Shown here piece by piece: positions 1 to 8,865 of a stretch of 64,000 nt of DNA; the stretch's first letter is position 1; every line of letters starts with the position of its first letter. Below the pieces are notes generated by a model. That model was not told the origin of the DNA, did not search any database, and saw only the letters and a program-made list of their open reading frames with translations. Both the position numbers and the translations under genes were made by a program. Source of the DNA: Nocardia uniformis NBRC 13702 (GTDB lineage: Bacteria > Actinomycetota > Actinomycetes > Mycobacteriales > Mycobacteriaceae); assembly GCF_001613345.1 (NCBI RefSeq), contig NZ_BDCE01000033.1, forward strand, positions 1-64,000. Reading direction: 5' to 3'.

Positions 1-11
1 AAGCCCGAAAC

Positions 12-3000
12 CTACACAGCCGAAAGCCAACCGAGCTGAACAAGCTCTTCACTGCCGCGAGTCACATAGGTCCCACGGCCCGGAGGTTGTGGCGACGGAC
101 GCACAGAACCCATCAACACACCCTCGTCTCGGCTGCAGCTCATGATCAAGGCGGCAGAATTGAGTTCCTTCATACGGTTGAGGGTGGCCTCGTACATGGC
201 GCGGCCCGCCCCGCCGGAGCGGCGGGCGATGATCAGGTGGAAACCGAGGTCGCGGGCGTGGGCCAGGTGGTCGACGAGGGCGTGCAGGGGGTTGCCCGCG
301 GAGGTGGCGACCAGGTCGTAGTCGTCGACGATGACATACAGTTCGGGGCCGCTCCACCAGGAGCGGTCCCTGAGCTGCTGCGGGGTGACATCGGGGCCGG
401 GCATGCGCTGGGTGACATAGGCTGCCAGGTCGGCCATATTCTGAGTGAATTGTGGTGCGGTGGAACCGTATCCGGCCTGATATCCCTGCGGAATGATGCC
501 GAGCATGGTGCGGCGGTAGTCGCCCATGATGATGCGCGCCTGATCGGGCGTATTGGCCGCGCAGATGTGCTGCACGAGGGCGCGCAGCAGCGTGGTCTTA
601 CCGCATTCCGAGTCACCGACGATCAGGAAGTGCGGGCTGGCGTTGAAGTCCGCGTACACGGGGGCCAGCTCGGATTCATTGATGCCGATCGGGAAGCGCA
701 GGCACTTCTCCGCCGGATCCGTTGCGGCGGGCCAATTGTCGGCCATCCGGAGCAACGCATCGACGGGCAGCCGGTCCGGCAGCATGCGCACTCGTGGCGC
801 GGGGCGGCCGGGCGTGTGCTGGGCGATCGTCGCAACCGCTTCCGCCACACCGGTTCCCAGCGTCACCGGATCGGCGACGCCGTCGATGCGCGGCAGCGCG
901 GTGAGCATATGCAGGCAGTCGGGCGTCATACCGCGACCCGGACGCCCCATGGGTACCAGGGCAGCGAATTTGCGGCCGAGGTCGGAGTCCATCGGATCGC
1001 CCAGCCGCAATTCGATGCGGGTGCCGATCTGATCCTTCAGGGCGGGACGGGCCTCGGGCCAGCGCGCCAGGGTGATCACCACGTGCACGCCGTAGGAAAG
1101 TCCTTGCCCCGCCAGATTCATGACGGTTTGCTCGAGCGCCTCGAACTCCTGCCGGAAGGTGCCGTAGCCGTCGATGACGAGGAAGACATCGCCGAAGGGA
1201 TCGGAGTGCGCACCGGTCGCGGCGGGGCTCGCCGACGGATCCATGGCGCGAACGCGCCGGAACTCGGTCATGGATTCGATGCCGAGCTGCCGGAAGCTGG
1301 CCTCGCGCTGTCGCACTATGGTCACCATCTCCGCGATGGTGCGGCGCACCTTGTCCGCATCGAGGCGGCTGGCCACCGCACCCACATGCGGCAGCCCTTC
1401 GAGCCCGATCAGGGTGCCGCCACCGAAGTCCAAACAGTAGAACTGCACCTGTTCGGCGGTGTGCGTCAACGACATCGCCATCACCAGTGAGCGAATCGCC
1501 GTGGACTTCCCCGATTGCGGGCCGCCGACCACCGCCACGTGGCCGCGTGAACCGGACAGGTCCATCACCATGGGATCGCGGCGCTGATCGTAGGGCCGGT
1601 CCACAATGCCGATGGGTGCCCGCAGCGTCGCCACCTCGCTGTAGTCGCCGGTCAGCAGCGAGCGCGGAATAAGCTGATCCAGGGTCGGCGGCTCATCGAG
1701 CGGCGGCAGCCAGATCTCGTGCGCGGCGCGGCCCTGCCCGCGCACCCGGGAGACCAGCATCTGCAGATTGGAGATCTGTTCGGCATCCGGCGCGGGCTCA
1801 TCGATCACCGGTTCGGGCGGAGCCGGAATATGGTCGATGGCACGGAAATCGACGTGGGTGGCGGTGAACGGGCGCGCGGTGGTGTCCACCGCTGTGGACG
1901 GTCCGCCGACGGTGGACTCACGGTGCGAACCGACGCCCGCATACGGCCCGGACACATACGCCGATTGGAAGCGCACAATCTCCCCGGAGTCGGACTTCAG
2001 GTAACCGCCCCCGGGATTATTGGGCAGGTTGTAAGCGTCCGGCACCCCCAGGACCTGTCGGGATTCATTGGCGGAGAAGGTCTTCAAACCGATCCGATAG
2101 GACAGGTGACTCTCCAGCCCCTTGAGCCGCCCCTCCTCCAGCCGCTGCGAGGCCAACAGCAGATGCACGTGCAGGGACCGGCCCAATCGACCGATCATGG
2201 TGAAGAGCTCCGCGAAATCCGGGTGCTGTGAGAGCAGTTCGGAGAATTCGTCGAGTACCACGAACAGCGCGGGCATGGGATCGAGATCCGCCCCGGCGGC
2301 CCGCGCCTTCTCATATTCGGACACATTGGCGAAATTGCCCGCGGCACGCAATACTTCCTGCCGACGATTCATTTCACCGGCCAGCGCATCGCGCATACGG
2401 TCGACCAGATCGGCCTCCTCCTCCAGATTGGTAATGATGGCCGCGACGTGTGCGACCCCCTCCAATCCGAGGAATGTCGCGCCGCCCTTGAAGTCGACCA
2501 GCACAAAATTCAACTGATCTGGTGAATGGGTAGCAATCAGCGAAAGTACCAGCGTGCGAAGAAATTCCGATTTGCCCGATCCGGTCGCGCCAATGCACAA
2601 ACCATGCGGCCCCATTCCAGCTTCGGCCGCCTCTTTGATATCGAGCACCACCGGCAACCCGTCGGCCCCCACACCGAATGGCACCCGCAGTCGTTCCCGC
2701 CCATAGCGAGGCTTCCATGCCTGCTCCGGATTGAAGCCGCCGATATCGCCGAGTCCCAGCAGTTGCGCCCACGACGAGATGACCTCGCCCTCTTCACCCG
2801 CCTGTTCACCACCGCGCTGGACCACGGGCCGATAGGGGGCCAGCCGCCGCGCCGCCCGCTCCGCTTCCCTGGCGGTAATCCGGTCGATCAGCGCGAAGCG
2901 CTCCATGGTTCCGGCCGCCCCGCGACCGGAGCACTCACCGTTCTCCACCACCATCTGGATGCCACGCGAGGCGGCCAGGCGGGGCGCGTAATTGCACAGG

Positions 3001-4037
3001 TCGATCACGGTGACACCCTCGAAACCGGTCTCCCGCAAGGGATCCTCTTCGGCTTCCAGCAGCCCCCCGTCGACCACGATCACCAGCTGCACCAGATTCG
3101 GATCCGGCGGCTGATTGCGCGAGTATCGAACTCGGTTGTGCAGCAGGGGATACAGACTCGCGTGCGCCTGGCGAATCGACCCGTACACCATCCGTTCCGC
3201 GCCCACGCCGTCGCGCGCCTCCGGGTGCTGGGTATGCGGCAGCCACTTCACCCACTCCCATTCACGGGCGGTATCGGGACCACAGACGACGGCGACCAGC
3301 ACCTGGTCCGGTCCCTGGAACATGGCCAGCTGCAATAACATCGAGCGCGTCATATCGCGGGCCTCGGCACGGTCGCCGCCCAACTGCACACTGGCGAAAC
3401 CCTTGACGGCAATGGCGGTCGGCAGATCCGGCACGGTGGAGTGGGTACGCACGAAGCGTCGCAACGAGACCGCGGCAATGGGCTCCAATTCCTCCACCGG
3501 CCCGGTCTCCGGCGCGACCAGTCGGGTCGCCAGCCGCTGACTGCCCAGGCCGATACGGGCATGGCAGAAATCCTTATCCCCCGCCCGGCGCTCCCACATG
3601 CGGGTGGTGCCGGCCAACATCCAGATCAGGCCCGGCTCGGGATGGCTCCACTGGACCGCGGCGCGCTGCTGGGCGGCGGTTTCGCCGACATCCTTGCGCA
3701 CCTGGTCCAGGTAGCGCAGGTAGTCCTTGCGATCCTCGTCCGCCTCGGCCGACTTCTGGCCCTTGCCACCCTGACCGGCGTACATGCCGACCATGGAGAC
3801 CACCATCATCATCGGGAACATCAGGGCCATCGGATTGGACGCGATACCGCTGCCCGAGGTGAACAGCAGGACGACCATGCCGAGCATGCCGACCACCATG
3901 ACGACCGGCATGAGTTTGGTGAACAAATTGGCCGGTATGTTCCGGGGGATTTCCGGCGGCGATTGCAATGTCACCTCACCACCGGGAGAACGCGGAATCT
4001 CCCGGCGCGGGCGGCGCTGAAACCGGACGGTGCTCAT
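12..4037 (-). CDS. eccC4: EccC4, ESX-4 type VII secretion ATPase
   Basis: Motor and substrate-recognition ATPase of the type VII secretion channel, anchored in the inner membrane. About 1341 residues as one chain. A basic N-terminus is followed by two membrane segments (about residues 45-95), then three FtsK/SpoIIIE-type ATPase domains with Walker A motifs GATGSGKSE (about 485), GGPQSGKST (about 840) and GDSECGKTT (about 1143). The ATG at 4037 is preferred over an in-frame TTG at 4049 because its MSTVRFQRRP start lines up with the paralogue at 36407-40441. Divergent from eccD4, with a short shared upstream region. The ESX-4 assignment rests on gene order and strand pattern next to the rpoA region, as in M. 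tuberculosis. The gene ends close to the left edge; its usual downstream partners would lie outside. Confidence 0.95.
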   Translation of the reverse strand: MSTVRFQRRPRREIPRSPGGEVTLQSPPEIPRNIPANLFTKLMPVVMVVGMLGMVVLLFTSGSGIASNPMALMFPMMMVVSMVGMYAGQGGKGQKSAEADEDRKDYLRYLDQVRKDVGETAAQQRAAVQWSHPEPGLIWMLAGTTRMWERRAGDKDFCHARIGLGSQRLATRLVAPETGPVEELEPIAAVSLRRFVRTHSTVPDLPTAIAVKGFASVQLGGDRAEARDMTRSMLLQLAMFQGPDQVLVAVVCGPDTAREWEWVKWLPHTQHPEARDGVGAERMVYGSIRQAHASLYPLLHNRVRYSRNQPPDPNLVQLVIVVDGGLLEAEEDPLRETGFEGVTVIDLCNYAPRLAASRGIQMVVENGECSGRGAAGTMERFALIDRITAREAERAARRLAPYRPVVQRGGEQAGEEGEVISSWAQLLGLGDIGGFNPEQAWKPRYGRERLRVPFGVGADGLPVVLDIKEAAEAGMGPHGLCIGATGSGKSEFLRTLVLSLIATHSPDQLNFVLVDFKGGATFLGLEGVAHVAAIITNLEEEADLVDRMRDALAGEMNRRQEVLRAAGNFANVSEYEKARAAGADLDPMPALFVVLDEFSELLSQHPDFAELFTMIGRLGRSLHVHLLLASQRLEEGRLKGLESHLSYRIGLKTFSANESRQVLGVPDAYNLPNNPGGGYLKSDSGEIVRFQSAYVSGPYAGVGSHRESTVGGPSTAVDTTARPFTATHVDFRAIDHIPAPPEPVIDEPAPDAEQISNLQMLVSRVRGQGRAAHEIWLPPLDEPPTLDQLIPRSLLTGDYSEVATLRAPIGIVDRPYDQRRDPMVMDLSGSRGHVAVVGGPQSGKSTAIRSLVMAMSLTHTAEQVQFYCLDFGGGTLIGLEGLPHVGAVASRLDADKVRRTIAEMVTIVRQREASFRQLGIESMTEFRRVRAMDPSASPAATGAHSDPFGDVFLVIDGYGTFRQEFEALEQTVMNLAGQGLSYGVHVVITLARWPEARPALKDQIGTRIELRLGDPMDSDLGRKFAALVPMGRPGRGMTPDCLHMLTALPRIDGVADPVTLGTGVAEAVATIAQHTPGRPAPRVRMLPDRLPVDALLRMADNWPAATDPAEKCLRFPIGINESELAPVYADFNASPHFLIVGDSECGKTTLLRALVQHICAANTPDQARIIMGDYRRTMLGIIPQGYQAGYGSTAPQFTQNMADLAAYVTQRMPGPDVTPQQLRDRSWWSGPELYVIVDDYDLVATSAGNPLHALVDHLAHARDLGFHLIIARRSGGAGRAMYEATLNRMKELNSAALIMSCSRDEGVLMGSVRPSPQPPGRGTYVTRGSEELVQLGWLSAV

Positions 4038-4197
4038 TCTTTTCGCCAACCCCCATTAAGGTTGTGACCAGCCTTGGAGTGCGGGCCTCAGTGTACGACC
4101 AGCATCCGATATGCCGTACGCTGCGGTCAGCAATTCTGCACATCACGGCGTCGCCGATGAATCGGCGTGTTCGCCGAAAAGAGGGTGAAACCGAAAG

Positions 4198-5670
4198 TTG
4201 GCTCCCGTCGTGACCAATGCGCGAATGGATCAGATCGACGACGCTCGCGGAACCGTCCGCGCGCCCGACCTCGCGCGTGTCACCATCCTGGCCAAACATA
4301 CCCAGGTCGATATGGCCATTCCGCTCGATGTGCCGGTCGCACTCGTCATTCCCAGCGTTGTCGACATGGTCGCGCAGCACAATCGCACCAATGACTTCGA
4401 CCATGACGATGAGGACTTCGAACCCCACGAGTGGGTACTCGCCCGCATCGGCGAACCGCCCCTCGCCAACTCGCTCAGCCTCGCCGAACACGGGGTGCGC
4501 GACGGTGAGCTGCTCATGTTGGAGAGCGCCGAACACACCGCTCCCACACCATTGTTCGACGACATCATGTACAACGTCGCCATTGCCGACGCCGACCACT
4601 ATCGCGGGTGGACGCCGCGCACCGCGCGCCTGACCGGGTCGATTCTCGCGGTGCTCACCATGGGGATCGGCTGTCTCGGGCTGCTCGCCGCGCCCGATGC
4701 GGTACCGGGCTGGGTCAGCGGCGCGGTGGCGCTGTTCGTCGCCGTACTGCTGGTCGCGGCGGGCATGGTACTCAGCCGGATGTACCGCGATATCGATTCG
4801 GCGCTGGTGCTCGGCGGCTGCGCGCTACCGGCGGCATTCAGTGCGGGCATGCTCTTCGTGCCCGATCACTACGGCTGGCCGAATCTGCTGCTCGGCGCGG
4901 CGCTGACCGGTGCCACCGCCATCCTGGCCTGGCGGGTATCGGGCGTCGGCCCCGGACTGTTCATCGGCGTCACCACGGTGGCCGCCTATGCGGTGCCGGC
5001 GACGCTGATCGGACTGCTCACCGACCTCCCGATGCGGGCTATCGGCGCGGGCGTGGCCGGACTCGGTCTGGTCGGCCTGTCCCTCGCCCCGCGGTTGTCC
5101 ATGCTGCTGGCCAAGCTGCCGCTGCCCCCGGTACCGGCCCCCGGCACGCCGATCGACCCGACCGAGGACGACCCCGACGACCATCGCGCGCTCCCATCCC
5201 TCGACGCGCTCCGCGCCAAATCGGAGCGGGCGCGAAAGTACCTGGCCGGACTGGTGGCCGCGACCGCCCTCGTCACCGCCGCCGGTGCGCTCACGGCCAC
5301 CGATCCGACCAGCGACAGCAGCTACTGGCCCGGTCTGGCGCTGGCACTGGTGTGCGCGGCCGTGCTCATGTTCCGCAGCCGCACCTACGCGGGCGCGGAG
5401 CAGGCGGTCATACTCCTCGTCGGCGGCGCGGCCATTGTGCTGTCATTGCTGGTGGGCGCGGCATTCACCCGGCACCAGCCACTCGCCGTCTTCGGTGCCG
5501 CCGTACTCATTCTGGTGATCGCCCTGGTGCTCGGGATGATCGTTCCCAACCATCAGGCCACCCCGCCCATGCGACGCGCGATGGAACTGCTGGAGTACGC
5601 GTTCGTCGCGGCGGTGATCCCGCTGGTGTTCTGGGTGACCGCGCTCTTCGCACTCGTTCGCGGCCTCTGA
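4198..5670 (+). CDS. eccD4: EccD4, ESX-4 membrane channel protein
   Basis: Multi-spanning inner-membrane subunit of the ESX-4 channel. The first 110 residues or so form a soluble ubiquitin-like domain, typical of EccD. The rest is a chain of about eleven hydrophobic helices interrupted by a cytoplasmic loop rich in Pro and Asp (about residues 310-345). Length 490 aa, normal for the family. The start is uncertain: TTG at 4198, GTG at 4210 and ATG at 4225 are all in frame, and a purine-rich GAGGGTGAAA lies just upstream of 4198. mycP4 follows 13 bases downstream, so the two are probably co-transcribed. Confidence 0.93.
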   Translation: MAPVVTNARMDQIDDARGTVRAPDLARVTILAKHTQVDMAIPLDVPVALVIPSVVDMVAQHNRTNDFDHDDEDFEPHEWVLARIGEPPLANSLSLAEHGVRDGELLMLESAEHTAPTPLFDDIMYNVAIADADHYRGWTPRTARLTGSILAVLTMGIGCLGLLAAPDAVPGWVSGAVALFVAVLLVAAGMVLSRMYRDIDSALVLGGCALPAAFSAGMLFVPDHYGWPNLLLGAALTGATAILAWRVSGVGPGLFIGVTTVAAYAVPATLIGLLTDLPMRAIGAGVAGLGLVGLSLAPRLSMLLAKLPLPPVPAPGTPIDPTEDDPDDHRALPSLDALRAKSERARKYLAGLVAATALVTAAGALTATDPTSDSSYWPGLALALVCAAVLMFRSRTYAGAEQAVILLVGGAAIVLSLLVGAAFTRHQPLAVFGAAVLILVIALVLGMIVPNHQATPPMRRAMELLEYAFVAAVIPLVFWVTALFALVRGL

Positions 5671-5683
5671 TTCGAGTTTCGAT

Positions 5684-7096
5684 ATGCCTCGCAATGCCTT
5701 TCGAACCCTCCGCCTGGTGGCGGCGACTTCGGTGATGGCATTGAGTGTTTCGCTCGGCACCGGAACCGCATACGCCGAACGGCCGCCCGTCGTGGATCCC
5801 GGCCTGCTGCCCGCCGGTGGCCCCGCGGCACCGCCCACCGAAACCGAACATCCCGCTAACGCACCGTGTATCAGCACCCAGACCGGCGGTGACGGCCCGA
5901 CCATTCCACCGGCGCAGCGTTCCCTCGATCTGGAGCACGCGTGGCAGTTCTCCCGGGGCGCAGGACAATTGGTTGCGGTTATCGACACCGGTGTGGCCCA
6001 CCACCCACGGCTGCCCGGGCTCATCCCCGACGGCGACTATGTGGCGGCCGGTGGTGACGGCACCGAGGATTGCGATGCGCACGGCACCCTGGTCGCCGGG
6101 CTCATTGCCGCCAGCCGGGTGAACGGTCAGGGTTTCGCCGGGGTGGCACCGGAGGCGCGGATCATGACCATCCGCCAGACCAGCTCCCAGTACCAGGCCA
6201 AGGGCGCGGGCCACGATAAGGGCCCCGACGATATGCCCGACGGCTACGGCAAGATCTCCGCCCTGGCCTCGGCCGTCCGCCGGGCCGCCGACGCCGGAGC
6301 CCGCGTCATCAATATTTCCCTGGTGGCCTGCCCCACCACCAGACCCGAGAGCCGTGAATTCGGAATGCTCGGTGCGGCAGTGCAGTACGCGGCCACGGTG
6401 AAGGATGCCGTGATCGTCGCCTCGGCGGGCAATACCGATTCCTGTCAGGCGAGCAATCCCGGTCTGGACCCGCTGCACCCCAACCGCGACCTCTGGGACA
6501 ACGTCGTCTCCTACGTGGCCCCGGCGCTCTGGGACGACTACGTACTGTCCGTCGGCTCCGTCGATTCCTTCGGCCGGCCTTCGGAATTCACTGTCCCCGG
6601 CCCCTGGGTCGGGGTGGCCGCACCGGGCGAGAACATCATCTCGCTCGACCCACGTGACTCGGGCCTGACCACCGCGAAGTTCACCAAACAGGGACAGCGG
6701 GTCCCCTACAGCGGCACCAGCTTCGCCGCCCCCTACGTCGCCGGAGTAGCAGCACTCGTCCGCGCCCGCTTCCCGGAACTGAGCGCCCAGGACGTCATCG
6801 AACGTATCGAGGCCACCGCCCATGCCCCGGCCGAGGGCTGGAACCCCTACATCGGCTACGGCGCGGTCGATCCCGTCGCCGCCCTGACCGCCGAGGTCCC
6901 GAACCTGTTGCCCCCGAAGAGCCCCAGCGCCGCCGTGAGCGAGCAACTGCCCATTCCCACTCCCCCGCCGCCACCCGACCACACCGCCCGCAATGTGGCG
7001 CTCATCGGCACCGGGGTGATCGGCCTGCTGCTGGCGCTGGGTTGGCTGGCGTCATTCCCGCTGCGCCGCAAGCTGGGCATGCGCGACGATCACTGA
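5684..7096 (+). CDS. mycP4: Mycosin-4, membrane-anchored subtilisin-like protease of ESX-4
   Basis: Subtilase that stabilises the ESX channel at its extracytoplasmic face. It has a Sec-type signal peptide (residues 1-31, AYA cleavage site). The catalytic triad is D101 (in VIDTGV), H133 (in DAHGTLVAG) and S346 (in SGTSFAAP), with oxyanion Asn N250. A proline-rich linker leads to one C-terminal membrane helix (about 435-455) and a basic tail. Length 470 aa fits mycosins. It lies immediately after eccD4 on the same strand and is probably translated from the same message. Confidence 0.95.
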   Translation: MPRNAFRTLRLVAATSVMALSVSLGTGTAYAERPPVVDPGLLPAGGPAAPPTETEHPANAPCISTQTGGDGPTIPPAQRSLDLEHAWQFSRGAGQLVAVIDTGVAHHPRLPGLIPDGDYVAAGGDGTEDCDAHGTLVAGLIAASRVNGQGFAGVAPEARIMTIRQTSSQYQAKGAGHDKGPDDMPDGYGKISALASAVRRAADAGARVINISLVACPTTRPESREFGMLGAAVQYAATVKDAVIVASAGNTDSCQASNPGLDPLHPNRDLWDNVVSYVAPALWDDYVLSVGSVDSFGRPSEFTVPGPWVGVAAPGENIISLDPRDSGLTTAKFTKQGQRVPYSGTSFAAPYVAGVAALVRARFPELSAQDVIERIEATAHAPAEGWNPYIGYGAVDPVAALTAEVPNLLPPKSPSAAVSEQLPIPTPPPPPDHTARNVALIGTGVIGLLLALGWLASFPLRRKLGMRDDH

Positions 7097-7109
7097 GGCC
7101 GGGCGTACA

Positions 7110-7216
7110 CGGACCGCGAAACCACCCCGCGACCCCGCACCGCACCCCATCACCCCGCCCCGTCACAACACCACCCCGCCACTCCACACACCACCCCGTC
7201 ATCCCCGCGTGACGAC
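7110..7216. repeat. C-rich low-complexity tract between convergent mycP4 and eccB4
   Basis: Short CACC/CCCCG runs repeat irregularly (for example CACCACCCCG several times), giving G-tracts on the minus strand. The tract ends in a small inverted repeat, CGTCA-8 nt-TGACG, at about 7198-7215. It sits in the 140-base gap between two converging genes, so it may help end transcription. No coding signal seen. Confidence 0.5.
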
Positions 7217-7236
7217 ACCACGAAGGGGACCAGCGC

Positions 7237-8718
7237 TCAGTTCTGGCTCCGCACCGGCTCTTTCGCCGGATTCGGGTCCGGGGCGACACCGTCGTGGGCG
7301 ACCATGGCCGCTTCCCGGCTCAGGGCCGGTCCGGGTGCGAGCAGGCCGATGATCGGCCAGGGCGCGGGTTCGGGCTGCACCCGCTCCGCGTCCATACCGA
7401 GGGCCTTCGCTGCCTCCAAGCTCGAAATGCCGTAGCGCACACCGAAATCGGAGATGTAGAAGAGACTGTCACGGCGCTGGCTATCGGGCTCGATACCGGT
7501 GGCCTGGACGTAGGCGCCCGCGCCGGGCTTCATATAGAAGTAGTCCTCATTCGGGCCGGAGCCGTCGGCCTGGGCCGAGGGCACCAGGCGGGCATTGTTC
7601 GGGATCGGAACGGTGTGGCCGGTGAGGACGGTCAGTTCGGCCCGCATACTGCCGTCGGATTTATCCTTGGCGACCGGAATCGGTTGCCAGGACAGGCAAT
7701 CCACGGGCTGGTCCTTGCCGTCGACAATAGTCGGGGCGGTCGCGGGATATTTCGACACCGGCAGGGCCGAGGAGACCGGGGCGGCGGTGCGGTCGGCCTG
7801 GGCGATAACCGTCTCGGTGGAAGTCGACCGGTAGGTGTTGCGAATAATGTCGGCGGTCAGCTGCGAAACGGGTTGCAGGCCGTCGGCCAGCACCACGTAG
7901 TACTTATCGTCGGTGCGCACCTGCACCACATCGCCGATGCGGTGATCTCCCAGCGGATAGCCGGGCACGCCACCCACGTCCGCGATGGGTGGCGGCACGA
8001 TCGGCAGCACCTCGGGGATGGCATTGAGCAGGCCCGCGCTGATCGGGCGCGGGATCAGGCCGCGAATCTCGAGGGCATCTGCCACCGCACGATCGTCGGT
8101 ATCCACGCGGGCGCGCTGATTGTCGTAGACCAGGAAGGTGGCATCGCGGCCCTGGACGAGCAGCGCTTCGCCGGACCCCAACGCGGAGGCTTTCTCTCCC
8201 AATTCCGGAGCACCGGCGAGGACCGACGTGGTGAGTTCGCGGCTGCCGTCATTGGACAGCGCATCGCAGACCGTCCAGGTGCGACCACGACCGCTGTCGT
8301 CGAAGTTCAGTGAGGCGGGTGCGCCCGGAATACCGATGAGCTGGCCGCGCGGTTTCTTGGCCAGCTCGGTTTCCTTCACCGTGGCCGGTTTCGCGGCCTC
8401 CCCCGCCGCCAGTCTCGCCGACGCCAGATTCAGCGCCGGATGCACCGTGCCGTCGATGACCACGTAGACGGCTCCGGTGTCCTTGCCGATGAGGATTTTG
8501 CTGCCGCCCATTTTGTCCTGCGGACGCAAGAGAGCTAATACTCCGCAACCAGCCAGGATCACCAGCGCGAGGACCAGTCCGACCGTAAACGCGCGCGTCT
8601 GTGAGCGCATCGGGTCGTGCAGCATTCGCACATCCCGGCGCACCAGAGCGTGTTCCATACGGCGGACCAGGAAGCGGTAACCGCTCACCTGCCAACGCGT
8701 AGTGGGTTTTGAAGGCAT
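7237..8718 (-). CDS. eccB4: EccB4, ESX-4 core membrane protein
   Basis: Periplasmic-domain subunit of the ESX-4 complex. The N-terminus MPSKPTTRWQVSGYRFLVRR and the MLHDPMRSQTRA motif before a single membrane helix (about residues 43-65) are hallmark EccB features; the remaining 430 residues form the extracytoplasmic domain. Length 493 aa. The ATG at 8718 follows a strong GGGGGAG ribosome-binding site. It converges on mycP4 and diverges from eccE4. Confidence 0.94.
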   Translation of the reverse strand: MPSKPTTRWQVSGYRFLVRRMEHALVRRDVRMLHDPMRSQTRAFTVGLVLALVILAGCGVLALLRPQDKMGGSKILIGKDTGAVYVVIDGTVHPALNLASARLAAGEAAKPATVKETELAKKPRGQLIGIPGAPASLNFDDSGRGRTWTVCDALSNDGSRELTTSVLAGAPELGEKASALGSGEALLVQGRDATFLVYDNQRARVDTDDRAVADALEIRGLIPRPISAGLLNAIPEVLPIVPPPIADVGGVPGYPLGDHRIGDVVQVRTDDKYYVVLADGLQPVSQLTADIIRNTYRSTSTETVIAQADRTAAPVSSALPVSKYPATAPTIVDGKDQPVDCLSWQPIPVAKDKSDGSMRAELTVLTGHTVPIPNNARLVPSAQADGSGPNEDYFYMKPGAGAYVQATGIEPDSQRRDSLFYISDFGVRYGISSLEAAKALGMDAERVQPEPAPWPIIGLLAPGPALSREAAMVAHDGVAPDPNPAKEPVRSQN

Positions 8719-8865
8719 GAAAACTCCCCCGACCAGTCATCGAGTTCGTGCGAAACAGTACAGTTCCCGTGAAAGCCGATTCCTATCGCACCTGGTTATA
8801 CCTGCACACTCGGCCACGCTATCTCGATCACCTCGGGGCGGCGGGCCCACTTTCGGTAGTTGGGG

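Noticed and set aside
87..1490. Long open frame opposite eccC4
   Set aside because: It is antisense to a clear three-domain ATPase and its translation has no known fold or ribosome-binding site; high-GC coding DNA routinely gives such frames.
5507..6982. 491-codon open frame opposite mycP4
   Set aside because: It covers the mycosin active-site regions in antisense and reads as low-complexity Gly/Arg/Asp-rich sequence.
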